Positions 9,039 through 18,736 of a DNA stretch of 64,000 bases are shown piece by piece. The notes under the pieces were generated by a model that was given only the letters and a program-made list of their open reading frames with translations, was not told where the DNA came from and did not search any database. Each line of letters starts with the position of its first letter. Within the stretch, counting starts at the first letter, position 1. The stretch is taken from positions 1,004,001-1,068,000 of the forward strand of contig CP063375.1 in assembly GCA_022813675.1 (NCBI GenBank), given 5' to 3'. Origin of the DNA: Deferribacteraceae bacterium V6Fe1 (GTDB lineage: Bacteria; Chrysiogenota; Deferribacteres; Deferribacterales; Deferrivibrionaceae). A program made the position numbers and the translations under genes.

Positions 9039-10560
9039 AGTAAAAACGTTAATAGCCTTAATTATAATTTTTATAGCTTTATCAGCTTTCGCAAAGACCT
9101 ATAAAACATCAGATACCATGTCTTTAGATAATGAATATTTTTATCGTTTGATTGACAGAGCTAATGCCATTTCACCTTCAAAGTATTTTTCTGATAACTT
9201 TAAGCCTTATGCTGAAAGAGAAACTATTGTTTTGCTTAATAATGATAATATGTTAAAAGAGCTTTTTGGAGTGGATAAATATTTGGAAGAGATATCTGAT
9301 AAGGCTAAATCTTACTATACCTTTCACCGTGATAGCAGTAGGGTTGCATTTAATCCTATTCAGGAATTAAATTTACATTTGAATTATAGTACTGAAAAGG
9401 ATACGCAATTTAATAATAGCCTTGGCAGTGAATATAAAGGGACAGATTACAACTTAAAGTTATCTTTGAAAGGTGGAGTGCAGATAAAAGACTTGTTGCT
9501 TTTATCATATACCTTATCTGTGGAAAACAATGAAAATGATGATGCAAAAGTTTCTCTTTACAGATTCAATGTAAAGAAAGGTTTTAAACATATGGCACTC
9601 TCTTTAATGAAAGATAATATAATAATAGGTCCTGGATATTTTGGTAATTTACTGATGAGTAATAATGTAGAGCCTGAATTGACAGCACTCATTAAGACTG
9701 AGATACCTTATGATTTGGGTATTCTTGGCGCACTCAGATGGAATATGTGGCATGTCTGGTATGACGATGATGCCAGGGTTAATAAAGACCCAAAGCTGTG
9801 GGGGATGCGTGTAAGTATGAAGCCTGTGGATTGGTTGGAACTCGCAGGGACAAGGATAATTTATTATGGAGGAGAAGGTAACCCCACTTACAGCAGCCTT
9901 AGTGACTACTGGAAGCTTTTTACTGCAAAGGAAGAAAATTCGGGTAGTAAATGGGATACAGAGCAACTCTTAGGTGCAGATATATCACTTTATTTACCAT
10001 TTCTTAAAAAGACAGGATTTTTAAAGGGCGGAAAATTGTATACGGAATATTCATGGACAGACATAACTGCACCTTGGCAGACAGAGGATAAAGGGAAAGA
10101 TTTTGCACTTTTGGGAGCAAGTTATATACAGGGTTTGTATTTGACTACAGGGAAGACAGATTTGCATTTTGAATACACTAAAATCTCGAAAGTAAATTAC
10201 AATAACCACAATTTTGGAAGGGATGGTTATACAGATGAAGGGTATATAATCGGTCATTATTCTGGTAGAGACTCTAAAAGCTTTTTCGGAGAGATATATC
10301 ACGAATTTAACGACAAAGTGCATGCAGTTATTGGCGGTGCATATGTTAAACGCGGTCTAAACATGCCTGAACAACAAAAAGTTAAAATTGGTTATATTGG
10401 GGGGAAATATTTTGTTAGTCAAAATATGTTCATTAATATCAAAATAAATTATGTGACTGAAAGCATGATTGATGTTGATTCTTCACCTGTCTTCTACAAT
10501 TTTAAAGATGAAAGCAGAGAATATACACAATTTATGTTTAACATCAAATATCTGAGGTAA
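9031..10560 (+). CDS. Wzi-like capsule assembly outer-membrane protein
   Basis: GTG codons occur at 9022 and 9031; 9031 is preferred because AAAGGGTG lies six bases before it, overlapping the end of the upstream gene. The product of about 509 residues begins with a signal peptide ending SAFAKT. The body is rich in alternating hydrophobic and aromatic residues typical of an outer-membrane beta barrel, has the segment LWGMRVSMKPVDWLELAGTR and ends in a strand (YTQFMFNIKYLR). This pattern matches the Wzi family, which anchors or organises capsule at the cell surface. Position right after the exporter and Wzz-like genes agrees. Wzi is a family-level recognition; the surface polymer is unknown. 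Confidence 0.72.
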   Translation: MIKVKTLIALIIIFIALSAFAKTYKTSDTMSLDNEYFYRLIDRANAISPSKYFSDNFKPYAERETIVLLNNDNMLKELFGVDKYLEEISDKAKSYYTFHRDSSRVAFNPIQELNLHLNYSTEKDTQFNNSLGSEYKGTDYNLKLSLKGGVQIKDLLLLSYTLSVENNENDDAKVSLYRFNVKKGFKHMALSLMKDNIIIGPGYFGNLLMSNNVEPELTALIKTEIPYDLGILGALRWNMWHVWYDDDARVNKDPKLWGMRVSMKPVDWLELAGTRIIYYGGEGNPTYSSLSDYWKLFTAKEENSGSKWDTEQLLGADISLYLPFLKKTGFLKGGKLYTEYSWTDITAPWQTEDKGKDFALLGASYIQGLYLTTGKTDLHFEYTKISKVNYNNHNFGRDGYTDEGYIIGHYSGRDSKSFFGEIYHEFNDKVHAVIGGAYVKRGLNMPEQQKVKIGYIGGKYFVSQNMFINIKINYVTESMIDVDSSPVFYNFKDESREYTQFMFNIKYLR

Positions 10561-10561
10561 T

Positions 10562-11095
10562 ATGAAACTATTTAAATTATTTGCTTTCGGATTATTAATA
10601 AATATTTTTATCTCTTCATATTGTTTTGCTTTGGATGATGTTGAGTTGGCAGGTGATATTGTACTTGCCGGATTAGTTGGTGCCACCTCGGGGTCAATTG
10701 TGTACATGAAGGATAAAGATGGTGCTGTACAGTATGGAGAAAGTGCTTTGTCAAATTTAGGTCTGACTTACGGATTAAAAACTACAATAGACAAAAAAAG
10801 ACCAAATGGAAAGAAAGGCTCTTTCCCATCGGCACATACATCGGTAGCATTTCAAAATGCAGTTTTCGTGCATAAAAGATACGGACTTAAAAAGGCAATC
10901 CCTTTATATTTAGGGGCATCTTTTGTTGGATTTAGCAGGGTTGAGTCCAAACAGCACTATGTGGAGGACGTGCTCGCTGGGGCAGGCTTAGGCGCTTTAT
11001 GTAGTATGTATTTCACTAAACCAACAAATGTAATATCAGTTGTTCCGGTGGTAGAAAGCAAATTTTATGGTGTTTTTGTTAATTTAAAATGGTAA
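10562..11095 (+). CDS. PAP2-family phosphatase (periplasmic)
   Basis: The 177-residue protein has a signal peptide (ends SYCFA) and the three PAP2 motifs: KKRPNG (phosphate-binding Lys-Arg-Pro), PSAHTS (catalytic His near residue 97) and SRVESKQHYVEDV with the SR-x5-H-x3-D spacing. Enzymes of this family dephosphorylate lipid pyrophosphates such as undecaprenyl pyrophosphate. It starts one base after the Wzi-like stop, and a role in recycling the lipid carrier of the exported polymer is a reasonable inference. It is the last gene of the operon; repeat element C follows. Confidence 0.85.
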   Translation: MKLFKLFAFGLLINIFISSYCFALDDVELAGDIVLAGLVGATSGSIVYMKDKDGAVQYGESALSNLGLTYGLKTTIDKKRPNGKKGSFPSAHTSVAFQNAVFVHKRYGLKKAIPLYLGASFVGFSRVESKQHYVEDVLAGAGLGALCSMYFTKPTNVISVVPVVESKFYGVFVNLKW

Positions 11096-11106
11096 ATGCG
11101 ATTCTT

Positions 11107-11270
<164 letters not shown>

Positions 11271-11346
11271 TTTCTACTTCCTTTGCAATCGTACAATTTC
11301 TCGGGTAAAATTTGCTATTGAGTGATGTTTTGGATGGAGGGTAAGA

Positions 11347-13170
11347 ATGTTGATTAAAAAGATAGCTAAGATACTTCGTGGAAATTTAAGTTTTTTGCAG
11401 ATAATGTTTGCCTGTATTTTGGGTGCGGTATTAGGATTTACGCCTGGATTTGACAGGGCACCGGGGTTATCTGTCTTTATAATTTTGCTTTTTATTGTGC
11501 TCAATGCAAATTTGGGGATATTTCTTTTTGTCTTTTCTATCTCAAAGCTGGTTTTGTATCTTACAACACCGGCTGTTTTTTATTTTGGTGGGGTATTGCT
11601 TGATAATATAGCGACCGGTTTGTTTACAAAAATCATAAATGCCCCGGTGCTTGCATTTTTCGGGTTTGAATATTACTTGACTTCCGGTGGAGCCCTTGTC
11701 GGGCTTATTGTTGGTATTTTGATGGGGATGATTATCTTTTACCTTTCAAAGATATATAGAGCTTCAATGAGTATGGCTGACAGCAATGTTACATGGTTTG
11801 CCAAATTTAAAAATTCATTTGTCGGCAAAGCTCTTGTTTGGATTTTGTTTGGAAAAGGGAGTGATGGAGAAATTAAAAAATCAGTGTTACCTGTCAGAAT
11901 CAGCGGGATTGTGTTGGTAGGAATAATAGTTGGCGGAGTGTTAGTATTTCAACAATATTTTGCAGGAAACTTGGCGAAAAAATATATAAAAATGGGGCTT
12001 GAAAAAGCGAATGGCGCTACCGTTGATATTCAAAAAGTATCTGCAAGCATAACCGGCGGCAAGTTGGTAATTGACGGACTTGCAATTGCAAATTCTGACG
12101 AATTAAATAAAAATATTTTTGCGGCAGATAAGGTTATAGCCGATCTTAACACAATGGAATTGATGAAAAAGAGGCTAAGGGTAAAAAATGTATCTGTATT
12201 GGGCGGTAATTTTTCAGGAAAAAGGGCAGTTGCCGGCAGCTTGTTGGTATTTGCCAAATCTGAAAAGGAAAAGGAACAAACACAAGAGCCCCCTGCACAG
12301 GTTAATCCGCAGAGTGGAGAAGATATTGGGAAGTATGTTGATAATGCAAATGAGTGGAAAGAGAGATTGAAAAGTATCAAAAAGTGGTATGAAAGGCTTC
12401 CTAAATCTGCCGATAAAGGGGAAAAAGTAAAAGATGAAAAAGGGGAGTCTTTGCGTGACAGGCTTAAAAGGGAGGCCTTGGCGTTAGGGTATCAGAATGT
12501 TAAGGCGAGTCACCTTATAATTGATGCTCCGAAATTTGCAATTACAAAATTAAAAGCAGATAATGTAAAAGTCCAGGATATTCTTTCTGGTGAGACATTA
12601 ACAATTCAGCTAAATGAAATCTCCGACAAACCATATCTTGTAAACAATCCGCCAATGCTCTCCGTAAAATCTTCAAAAGACACTTTCGAGCTTGAAATGG
12701 CGCTTCACGAAATGGCCGCAAAAGGCGGTGCGAGCAAGCTTACTTTTGCCTTGAATAAACTTGAAGCCGATAATGTATTTAAAAGTATAAAATTAAAAAC
12801 AAATAACCCTTTGAAAGGTGGTTATGTCTCTGTTAAAGGGGCCGGCAGTATTTTTACTGAGAGTGACGTAAATATTGATATGGCTCTTGACATAACACTT
12901 GAAGATAGCACTTTGACAGTGCCAAAATTAGGTGAGCAAAAGATTGAAAAGCTAATTTTTCCTATATATTTGACAGGTAGTTTGGATAATCCAAGGGTTA
13001 AAGTCGATACAAAATCGATTACTGAACAATTAAAAGGTGGGCTTAAAGACCAGTTAAAGGAAAAGGTAAAAGATAAGATTAATGAGGAAAAGAAAAAGTT
13101 GGAAGACAAATATAAAAATAAGTTAGAAGATAAAGTCAAGAGCGGAATCGGTGGATTTTTGAATAATTAA
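11347..13170 (+). CDS. TIGR03546-like membrane domain fused to TIGR03545-like AsmA-type domain
   Basis: The 607-residue protein has two parts. Residues about 1-160 contain several membrane segments with LGFTPGFDRAPGLSVF, resembling the small membrane family TIGR03546 (DUF2062-like). After a linker and another membrane segment at about 180-200 comes a long periplasmic-type region (residues 205-540) with AsmA-like features (VDIQKVSASITGGKLVIDGL, later NPRVKVD), resembling TIGR03545. It ends in a charged, Lys/Glu-rich helix. The two families are usually encoded as a gene pair; here they form one protein. Related proteins occur in bacteria with outer membranes, suggesting a role in envelope lipid or polymer handling, which is not established. 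The ATG at 11347 follows GGAGGG. Confidence 0.6.
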   Translation: MLIKKIAKILRGNLSFLQIMFACILGAVLGFTPGFDRAPGLSVFIILLFIVLNANLGIFLFVFSISKLVLYLTTPAVFYFGGVLLDNIATGLFTKIINAPVLAFFGFEYYLTSGGALVGLIVGILMGMIIFYLSKIYRASMSMADSNVTWFAKFKNSFVGKALVWILFGKGSDGEIKKSVLPVRISGIVLVGIIVGGVLVFQQYFAGNLAKKYIKMGLEKANGATVDIQKVSASITGGKLVIDGLAIANSDELNKNIFAADKVIADLNTMELMKKRLRVKNVSVLGGNFSGKRAVAGSLLVFAKSEKEKEQTQEPPAQVNPQSGEDIGKYVDNANEWKERLKSIKKWYERLPKSADKGEKVKDEKGESLRDRLKREALALGYQNVKASHLIIDAPKFAITKLKADNVKVQDILSGETLTIQLNEISDKPYLVNNPPMLSVKSSKDTFELEMALHEMAAKGGASKLTFALNKLEADNVFKSIKLKTNNPLKGGYVSVKGAGSIFTESDVNIDMALDITLEDSTLTVPKLGEQKIEKLIFPIYLTGSLDNPRVKVDTKSITEQLKGGLKDQLKEKVKDKINEEKKKLEDKYKNKLEDKVKSGIGGFLNN

Positions 13171-13225
13171 TATATGTTTGTATCCCAACTTAAGTAGCTC
13201 TTGTTATATTTGTGAAACAACTAAC

Positions 13226-13261
13226 TTAAGAGTAACTAACTTTTGAGTTAGTTACTCTTAA
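13226..13261. other. Perfect 16-bp inverted repeat with 4-base loop
   Basis: The arms 13226-13241 (TTAAGAGTAACTAACT) and 13246-13261 are exact reverse complements around a TTTG loop. It lies 56 bases after the AsmA-like gene. No T-run follows, so it is not a textbook terminator; it could still act as a transcript end or be a protein-binding site or mobile-element trace. Otherwise the 378-base gap 13171-13548 holds further inverted repeats at 13455-13519. Confidence 0.85.
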
Positions 13262-13454
13262 CCGAGAATAATGCCCTGATTTCTAATTTCCAATGAGGTT
13301 AACACCTTTATAGTTAAAAGATTTTTTCATTGGTAGTATTATTGACTTCATTACTTTCTACATATAAAGCGATATTTTATTAATGCTAATATAAAAACAG
13401 ATATGGTTATATTTAATGTTTAAAATTTTTGCCGTCTGACAGGGGTAGAGTGTA

Positions 13455-13519
13455 TAAGAGAAATCTCTTAACAATAATTGTTGAATATATTAAACAAATA
13501 ATTTATAATTTGTTTAATA
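13455..13519. promoter_or_regulatory. Three consecutive inverted repeats upstream of the ATPase gene
   Basis: Side by side are TAAGAG-aaat-CTCTTA (13455-13470), AACAAT-a-ATTGTT (13470-13482) and a 12-bp perfect repeat TATTAAACAAAT / ATTTGTTTAATA (13488-13499 and 13508-13519, 8-base loop). The last ends 29 bases before the ATPase start at 13549. They could be operators or RNA hairpins in the leader; which one is not shown by the sequence. Confidence 0.5.
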
Positions 13520-13548
13520 GACTGTATGACTATGTTTAGAGGATTGAT

Positions 13549-14733
13549 ATGTTAGATTTTTTTAATGAAAGATTTGTATTGCTACTCAGTAGCTTAGATA
13601 TTCAGTATAAACGATATTTTTTTAATAAAATTGATTTCAACGACAAATTAATCATGATTTTAGGTGCAAGAGGGGTAGGTAAGACCACTTTTTTACTGCA
13701 ATATTTAAAAGAAATTAGTCTTCCTTTAAATAAAAAGCTTTATATTTCCGCTGATTCTATAGAAATGAGTAATTTGTCGTTATTTGAACTGGCAAAGGAA
13801 TTTGCAGCAAAAGGGGGTAAGATATTAGCTATTGATGAAATTCACAAATATCCTGATTTTGCAAGACAACTAAAAGAGATATATGATTTCCTTGATATAA
13901 AAGTTTTAATTTCAGGTTTGAGTGCTTTAAGGTTGGAGCATGCAAAGGCTGATTTGAGTAGACGTGCGGTACGATATAAAGTGAATGGCCTTTCATTTAG
14001 GGAGTTTTTAGAATTAAAAACAGGCAAACAGTTAAAAAGTTTTTCACTGGAAGAGATTTTTGAAAATCATGTAGAAATAGCTTACAATATCTTAAAGTCA
14101 ATAAAGCCATTGGAGTATTTTAAAGAGTACATACAGTATGGATTTTATCCATTTTATTTTGAAAACCCGAATACTTATTACAAAAAATTGGAGGAAACGA
14201 TAAACGTTGTAGTAGAGTCTGACCTACCTCTAATATATAAAATTGAATCAAAAAATATAATTAAGCTTAAAAAACTTATTAAATTGATCTGTTTCTCGGA
14301 ACCTTATGAGCTTAACCTTTCAAAACTCGCTCAGAAAATTGAAATCAATAGGCATACTTTATATCGTTATATCGAATATTTAAACTCTGGCAATATCTTA
14401 ACATCGTTAAAACCAAATGTGAAAGGTGATGCTATTTTTACTAAGCCTGAGAAAATATATTTGAATAATACAAACTTAAACTATTGTTATTGTGAGGAAC
14501 GAAAAATTGGAACAATTAGAGAAACTTTTGTAGTTTCACAATTAAAGAATTTTTATAATTTAAACTATCCTAAAAAAGGTGATCTTTTGGTAAATAATCA
14601 ATATTTAATTGAAATTGGTGGTAAAAATAAAAGTTATTCACAAATTGGCGATAACGGGTATCTCCTGACAGATGACATAGAAGTTGGACATGACAGAAAA
14701 ATCCCATTATGGCTAATTGGGTTTATATATTAA
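13549..14733 (+). CDS. AAA ATPase of the AAA_14/DUF4143 type
   Basis: The 394-residue protein has a Walker A motif GARGVGKTT (residues about 39-47), a Walker B ILAIDEIHKYPDF (about 93-105), a sensor-like VLISGLSALRL, and a C-terminal half resembling DUF4143 with a possible winged helix (KIEINRHTLYRYIEYL) and a nuclease-like end (LLVNNQYLIEIGGKN). Proteins of this type are widespread, often laterally transferred, and of unknown function. The ATG at 13549 is preceded by GAGG. The gene stands alone, convergent with the MFS gene, and its upstream region is rich in inverted repeats. Confidence 0.85.
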   Translation: MLDFFNERFVLLLSSLDIQYKRYFFNKIDFNDKLIMILGARGVGKTTFLLQYLKEISLPLNKKLYISADSIEMSNLSLFELAKEFAAKGGKILAIDEIHKYPDFARQLKEIYDFLDIKVLISGLSALRLEHAKADLSRRAVRYKVNGLSFREFLELKTGKQLKSFSLEEIFENHVEIAYNILKSIKPLEYFKEYIQYGFYPFYFENPNTYYKKLEETINVVVESDLPLIYKIESKNIIKLKKLIKLICFSEPYELNLSKLAQKIEINRHTLYRYIEYLNSGNILTSLKPNVKGDAIFTKPEKIYLNNTNLNYCYCEERKIGTIRETFVVSQLKNFYNLNYPKKGDLLVNNQYLIEIGGKNKSYSQIGDNGYLLTDDIEVGHDRKIPLWLIGFIY

Positions 14734-14806
14734 AGGGGAATGGTTCTTCAAAAAGCTGGCTATGAGTTTTAAGTGCAATATGAAATTTAAATTTTGGAGT
14801 CCGCTG

Positions 14807-16186
14807 CTATGCTTTTATATCCCCTCGGGCAATTGAGGCAAATATGCCGATAAAATTTAAGACCCCAAAAATTAAAAATAACATCTTGATGCTTGAAACA
14901 AAATCATTGTAATGCTCAGGGGTAATCCTTACCTTACCAATAATCAAAGTAAAAACCACCATAACAATAGCCATACTAAACATTTGCCCGGTAAGTCTCA
15001 TTGTGCCAAGTAGTGCGGAGGCCAGCCCGTAATCTTTCTTTTCCACCGAGCTCATTATGGCATTGGCATTTGGGGATGAAAAAAGTGCAAATCCTAGCCC
15101 TAAGAGTGCCAAAGTAAATGCAATAAATAAAATGTTGGACTGAAAATTAATCGTTGAAAAGATAAAGAGACTTAGAGACATAAGCCCCATGCCGATTGAA
15201 GCAATTATCCTTGGTTCGATTTTATCTGAGAGTCTTCCCGCAAAGGGGGAGAATAGTGCCATCATTAGAGGCTGAAAAAGTAAAATCATCCCAACATATT
15301 GCGAATGCAACCCTTTTATGTAGTGAAGATACAGGCTCAATACAAAGCTTACCGCAAATGTGGATGAATAATTTATAAATGCCGCTGCATTTGAGAATGT
15401 GAATGTGATATTTGTCTTAAAAAGATTAAAGTCAATTATGGGATATTTAGCCCTTTTTTCTATTTGGACTAATGCAATAAACAATCCTACTGCCAATATT
15501 ATCAAAGAGATAGATTTTATATTAGTGACAATTGTCAAACCGTACATCAGGCAGGCAAGGGAAAATACGTAAATGGTTGTGCCTAATGTGTCAAATTTTT
15601 TACCCTTTGATTCCGCCCATTCGTCCTTTAATTTTGTCAATGTGAGCAAGATTATCAGTATGCAAAAGGGAATTTGAAAAAGAAATAAGCTTCTCCATCC
15701 AAAATGTTGCGTCAAAACTCCCCCCAAAACAGGACCAAGCGACAGCCCCACGTAAACTGCTGAAACGTTAATGCCAAGTGCTTTTCCTCTTTCCCCCAAA
15801 GGGAAAACAGAAGTGATAATTGCAATATTGGTGCTAAACACCATTGAGCTTCCGATACCTTGAATGACTCTGAATGCTAATAATGTGTATATTGAATCGG
15901 AAAGTCCGATTAAAATAGTGGATATACTGTAAGTACTTATCCCGATTAAAAATATCTTTTTTCTGCCGTAAATATCTGCAATCTTGCCAAATGGGACTAA
16001 AAAAATCGCGGCAGCCAAAATATATGACGAGGCTACCCAGCTGAGCAGGACAGCATCGACCAAAAAATCTTTTTCGATATCTGGCAGTGAAACATTTATG
16101 GAAGAGGTCATAAACGGCGCCAAAAATGATGAAAGTGCTGCTATGAAAAGGGCAGTATTTTTAACGGAGCTATTATTGTTTTGCAT
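14807..16186 (-). CDS. MFS drug-efflux-type transporter (DHA2 family, 14 membrane segments)
   Basis: The product of about 459 residues has around 14 hydrophobic segments, the DHA2 signature pattern (GKIADIYGRKKIF near residue 70) and GPVLGGVLTQHFGWRSLFL (motif C and the following loop), as in EmrB/QacA exporters. It probably exports a small toxic compound using the proton gradient. The ATG at 16184-16186 is chosen: a TATAAT box lies exactly six bases before it (minus strand) with TTGTAC 16 bases further up, and no ribosome binding site is seen, suggesting a leaderless message. The frame could extend to a TTG at 16234, but that would run through the promoter and into a repeat block. Confidence 0.88.
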   Translation of the reverse strand: MQNNNSSVKNTALFIAALSSFLAPFMTSSINVSLPDIEKDFLVDAVLLSWVASSYILAAAIFLVPFGKIADIYGRKKIFLIGISTYSISTILIGLSDSIYTLLAFRVIQGIGSSMVFSTNIAIITSVFPLGERGKALGINVSAVYVGLSLGPVLGGVLTQHFGWRSLFLFQIPFCILIILLTLTKLKDEWAESKGKKFDTLGTTIYVFSLACLMYGLTIVTNIKSISLIILAVGLFIALVQIEKRAKYPIIDFNLFKTNITFTFSNAAAFINYSSTFAVSFVLSLYLHYIKGLHSQYVGMILLFQPLMMALFSPFAGRLSDKIEPRIIASIGMGLMSLSLFIFSTINFQSNILFIAFTLALLGLGFALFSSPNANAIMSSVEKKDYGLASALLGTMRLTGQMFSMAIVMVVFTLIIGKVRITPEHYNDFVSSIKMLFLIFGVLNFIGIFASIARGDIKA

Positions 16187-16192
16187 GAGGTA

Positions 16193-16220
16193 ATTATAAA
16201 TTTTTTTACAAAAAGTACAA
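16193..16220 (-). promoter_or_regulatory. Promoter of the MFS gene, leaderless arrangement
   Basis: Read on the minus strand: TTGTAC (16215-16220), 16-base spacer, TATAAT (16193-16198), then six bases and the ATG. Transcription would begin at or next to the start codon. Confidence 0.6.
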
Positions 16221-16228
16221 TAATAAAA

Positions 16229-16262
16229 GTTCAACGTTCAACGTTCAAGGTTCAACGTTAGA
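16229..16262. repeat. 7-bp repeat block (GTTCAAC)n
   Basis: Units GTTCAAC, GTTCAAC, GTTCAAG, GTTCAAC, GTT run from 16229; further weak heptamers (GATTCAC, GCTTCCC, GACTCTT) follow to about 16310. It lies between the MFS promoter and the end of the response regulator gene and belongs to the same family as the blocks at 1592-11270. Confidence 0.8.
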
Positions 16263-16305
16263 GCGTTACAAACTCAAATGCATACCGATTCACGCTTCCC
16301 GACTC

Positions 16306-17634
16306 TTATCTAATCCCATATTTCTCCATCCGATATAGCAAGACATGTCTTGGGATACACAGGTATTCCGCTGTTTTTTTCTTGTTCCAATTAAATTTTT
16401 CCAGAGCCTTCAATATAATACTTTTTTCAAAATCAACGATATCAAAAGTGTCCTCAGGGAGCTCAAGCATGAGGCATGATTTTACGTTGCCAGGACTACC
16501 CATAAAAAAGTCGGTGTTTAATTTGTCACCCTTTGATAAAATTGCCATTCTGTAAATAGTGTTTTCAAGCTCCCTGATATTGCCAGGCCAGTCATAATTT
16601 TTAAGTTTTTCTATTGTTTTATTATCAAGTTTTATATGTTTGTATCCATATTTTTGTAGGAAATAAGTGGCAAGCTCATATATGTCTTCACTTCTTTCTC
16701 TAAGCGGAGGGATATTAATGGGGAAAATGTTAAGCCTGTAATACAAGTCTTCTCTAAATTTACCTTGTTCTACCAATGTCTTTAAGTCTTTGTTCGTGGC
16801 AGCCACAATCCTTACGTCTACTTTTTCCGCAAAATTTCCTCCCACCGGCTGTATCTCCCCCTCCTGCAGAAAGCGGAGCAGTTTTGCCTGTGTCTCAAAG
16901 GGGAGCTCCCCTATTTCATCCAAAAAAAGTGTCCCCTTATTTGCAGATTTTATCTTTCCTGTCTTATCTTTGTCAGCCCCGGTAAAAGCACCTTTTTTAT
17001 GACCGAAAAGCTCACTCTCGAAAAGATTTTCAGGTATTGCCGCACAATTTACCGTTACGAAAGGTTTGCTGCTTCTGTTGCTTTGGAAGTGTACCTGTCT
17101 TGCGAATAATTCTTTCCCTGTGCCACTTTCACCCATAAACAACACCGGTGCATCCGTTTGAGCTACTTTGTTTATTAATTCATTTATAGATTTTAATTTT
17201 ATACTGCTTCCGATAATGTTTGGTTTTAAAGAGCTCTTTAGGTAATCTTTAAGTTGAGTATTTTCATTTTCAAGAGTTTTAAATTTTACGGCTTTTTTTA
17301 CGGTGTTTACTAACACTTCATTTTCAAAAGGCTTGGGTATGTAGTCGTAGGCACCCGATTTAATGGCATTTACGGCATCGGCTATATTTCCGTAAGCCGT
17401 TATGATAATTACGATTGAGCCTAACTGATTTTTAACGGAATAATCCAATATCTCGTGTCCGCTTGCACCGGGCAATTTTATATCGGTAATAATAATGTCA
17501 AAATTCTGCTTTTTCAGAAGCTCCAAAGCCTTGTCGCCACGGCTCTGATGTTCAATTTCAAACCCTTCGTCTTCAAGCATAATTTTTATTAAAGTCGCAA
17601 GAGTCTCATTATCTTCAATCAGCAGTATCTTCAT
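16306..17634 (-). CDS. Sigma-54-dependent response regulator (NtrC family)
   Basis: The 442-residue protein has a receiver domain (residues 1-120; phospho-acceptor Asp in IIITDIKLPG near 53, Lys in YIPKPF near 102), a sigma-54 activator AAA domain (Walker A GESGTGKE, ELFGHKKGAFTGA containing the GAFTGA loop that contacts sigma-54, FLDEIGELP) and a C-terminal Fis-type helix-turn-helix (WNKKKTAEYLCIPRHVLLYR). It activates sigma-54 promoters when phosphorylated. Its start overlaps the end of the histidine kinase gene by 20 bases, so the two are a pair and the last genes of a five-gene minus-strand operon with an ABC transporter. Its targets are unknown. Confidence 0.95.
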   Translation of the reverse strand: MKILLIEDNETLATLIKIMLEDEGFEIEHQSRGDKALELLKKQNFDIIITDIKLPGASGHEILDYSVKNQLGSIVIIITAYGNIADAVNAIKSGAYDYIPKPFENEVLVNTVKKAVKFKTLENENTQLKDYLKSSLKPNIIGSSIKLKSINELINKVAQTDAPVLFMGESGTGKELFARQVHFQSNRSSKPFVTVNCAAIPENLFESELFGHKKGAFTGADKDKTGKIKSANKGTLFLDEIGELPFETQAKLLRFLQEGEIQPVGGNFAEKVDVRIVAATNKDLKTLVEQGKFREDLYYRLNIFPINIPPLRERSEDIYELATYFLQKYGYKHIKLDNKTIEKLKNYDWPGNIRELENTIYRMAILSKGDKLNTDFFMGSPGNVKSCLMLELPEDTFDIVDFEKSIILKALEKFNWNKKKTAEYLCIPRHVLLYRMEKYGIR

Positions 17635-18736
17635 CTTTTGCCTTCTTTAAAATAATAGTAAATTGAGCCCCGTTATTATTTGTTATGATTAAATCACCGT
17701 CATGCTCGCTTATTATCTTTGATGTAATTGTCAAACCTAACCCCGAGCCTGAATCTTTTGTGGTAAAAAAAGGCTCAAAAATTCTTTCCTTGATTTCGTC
17801 AGGGATACCTCTTCCATTATCCTTTATTAAGAATATTGCTTTACCATCTTCGCACTTTACGGCAAATTCTATAATTTTTCTATCCGAATTGTTATTTTTC
17901 AGCTCTTCAACACTGTTTAAAAAGATATTTATAAATGCCTGCTTTAAATTGTTTATATCTCCTCGTATGTAGGCTTTTTCTTCGCATTCATAATTTTCTA
18001 TTATTTGTATGTTTTCATTGGTAGATTTAGTGGCGAGTTTAAGCCATTCAAGAAGCTCCATATAAAAATTTTTGATAAGTACATTTTTGTTTTCAATCTT
18101 TCCAAACCTTGCATATTGCAAAAATCTTTCTATAAAATTGTTAAGCCTGTCAATTTCCGAAATCAGTATGTCAGTAAGCTGTTCGGTATTTTTACCGCTT
18201 TTGATTAGTCTGGCAGCAGATTTTAGTGAGGCAAGGGGGTTTCTGATTTCATGGGCTATTCCTGCTGACAGCTGCCCCATGACCCTTAATTTTTCAGACT
18301 TTGCGTACTCTTTTTCAAGTCGTATCTTTTCCTCTGCTGCCTGTTCAAGCTCTTTATAAGCATTTTGGACTTTTAATTTTTCCCTGTATAACTTTTGAGA
18401 ATAAATGCCGGCAAAAATTCCAAGTGTATACATCATCAATATTTCCACAAAGCTTCTGATATGGTAATGTTTGAGACTGAATATGTTTAAATATACGGAT
18501 GGAGCATAAAGTATTGTGATTACAAGAGATGTCAATACTCCGCCTAAAAATCCGAAATTCATAGCCATAAATATCACTATGAGATATAGCATATAATAGT
18601 GGACAATATGCACTATACTCACATCAGAAGGTGTTGTGTGGTGAAAAAACATAACGATTATAAAGGCAACAAGAGCTATACCCCCGGCTAACTTGCTGCC
18701 GGGGATAAAGTATTTTTCAATTGACAATTTGCCCAT
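17615..18736 (-). CDS. Membrane sensor histidine kinase
   Basis: The 373-residue protein has an N-terminal membrane domain of about four to five segments (residues 15-120) with only short loops and no large periplasmic domain, a coiled coil, a HisKA domain with the phospho-accepting His in GIAHEIRNPLAS (near 162) and a HATPase domain (NSVEEL, DNGRGIPDEI, GSGLGLTI). It is the partner of the NtrC-type regulator that follows. The lack of an extracytoplasmic domain suggests it senses something in the membrane, or the state of the co-encoded transporter; this is inference. It overlaps the upstream ATPase gene by 20 bases. Confidence 0.93.
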   Translation of the reverse strand: MGKLSIEKYFIPGSKLAGGIALVAFIIVMFFHHTTPSDVSIVHIVHYYMLYLIVIFMAMNFGFLGGVLTSLVITILYAPSVYLNIFSLKHYHIRSFVEILMMYTLGIFAGIYSQKLYREKLKVQNAYKELEQAAEEKIRLEKEYAKSEKLRVMGQLSAGIAHEIRNPLASLKSAARLIKSGKNTEQLTDILISEIDRLNNFIERFLQYARFGKIENKNVLIKNFYMELLEWLKLATKSTNENIQIIENYECEEKAYIRGDINNLKQAFINIFLNSVEELKNNNSDRKIIEFAVKCEDGKAIFLIKDNGRGIPDEIKERIFEPFFTTKDSGSGLGLTITSKIISEHDGDLIITNNNGAQFTIILKKAKDEDTAD

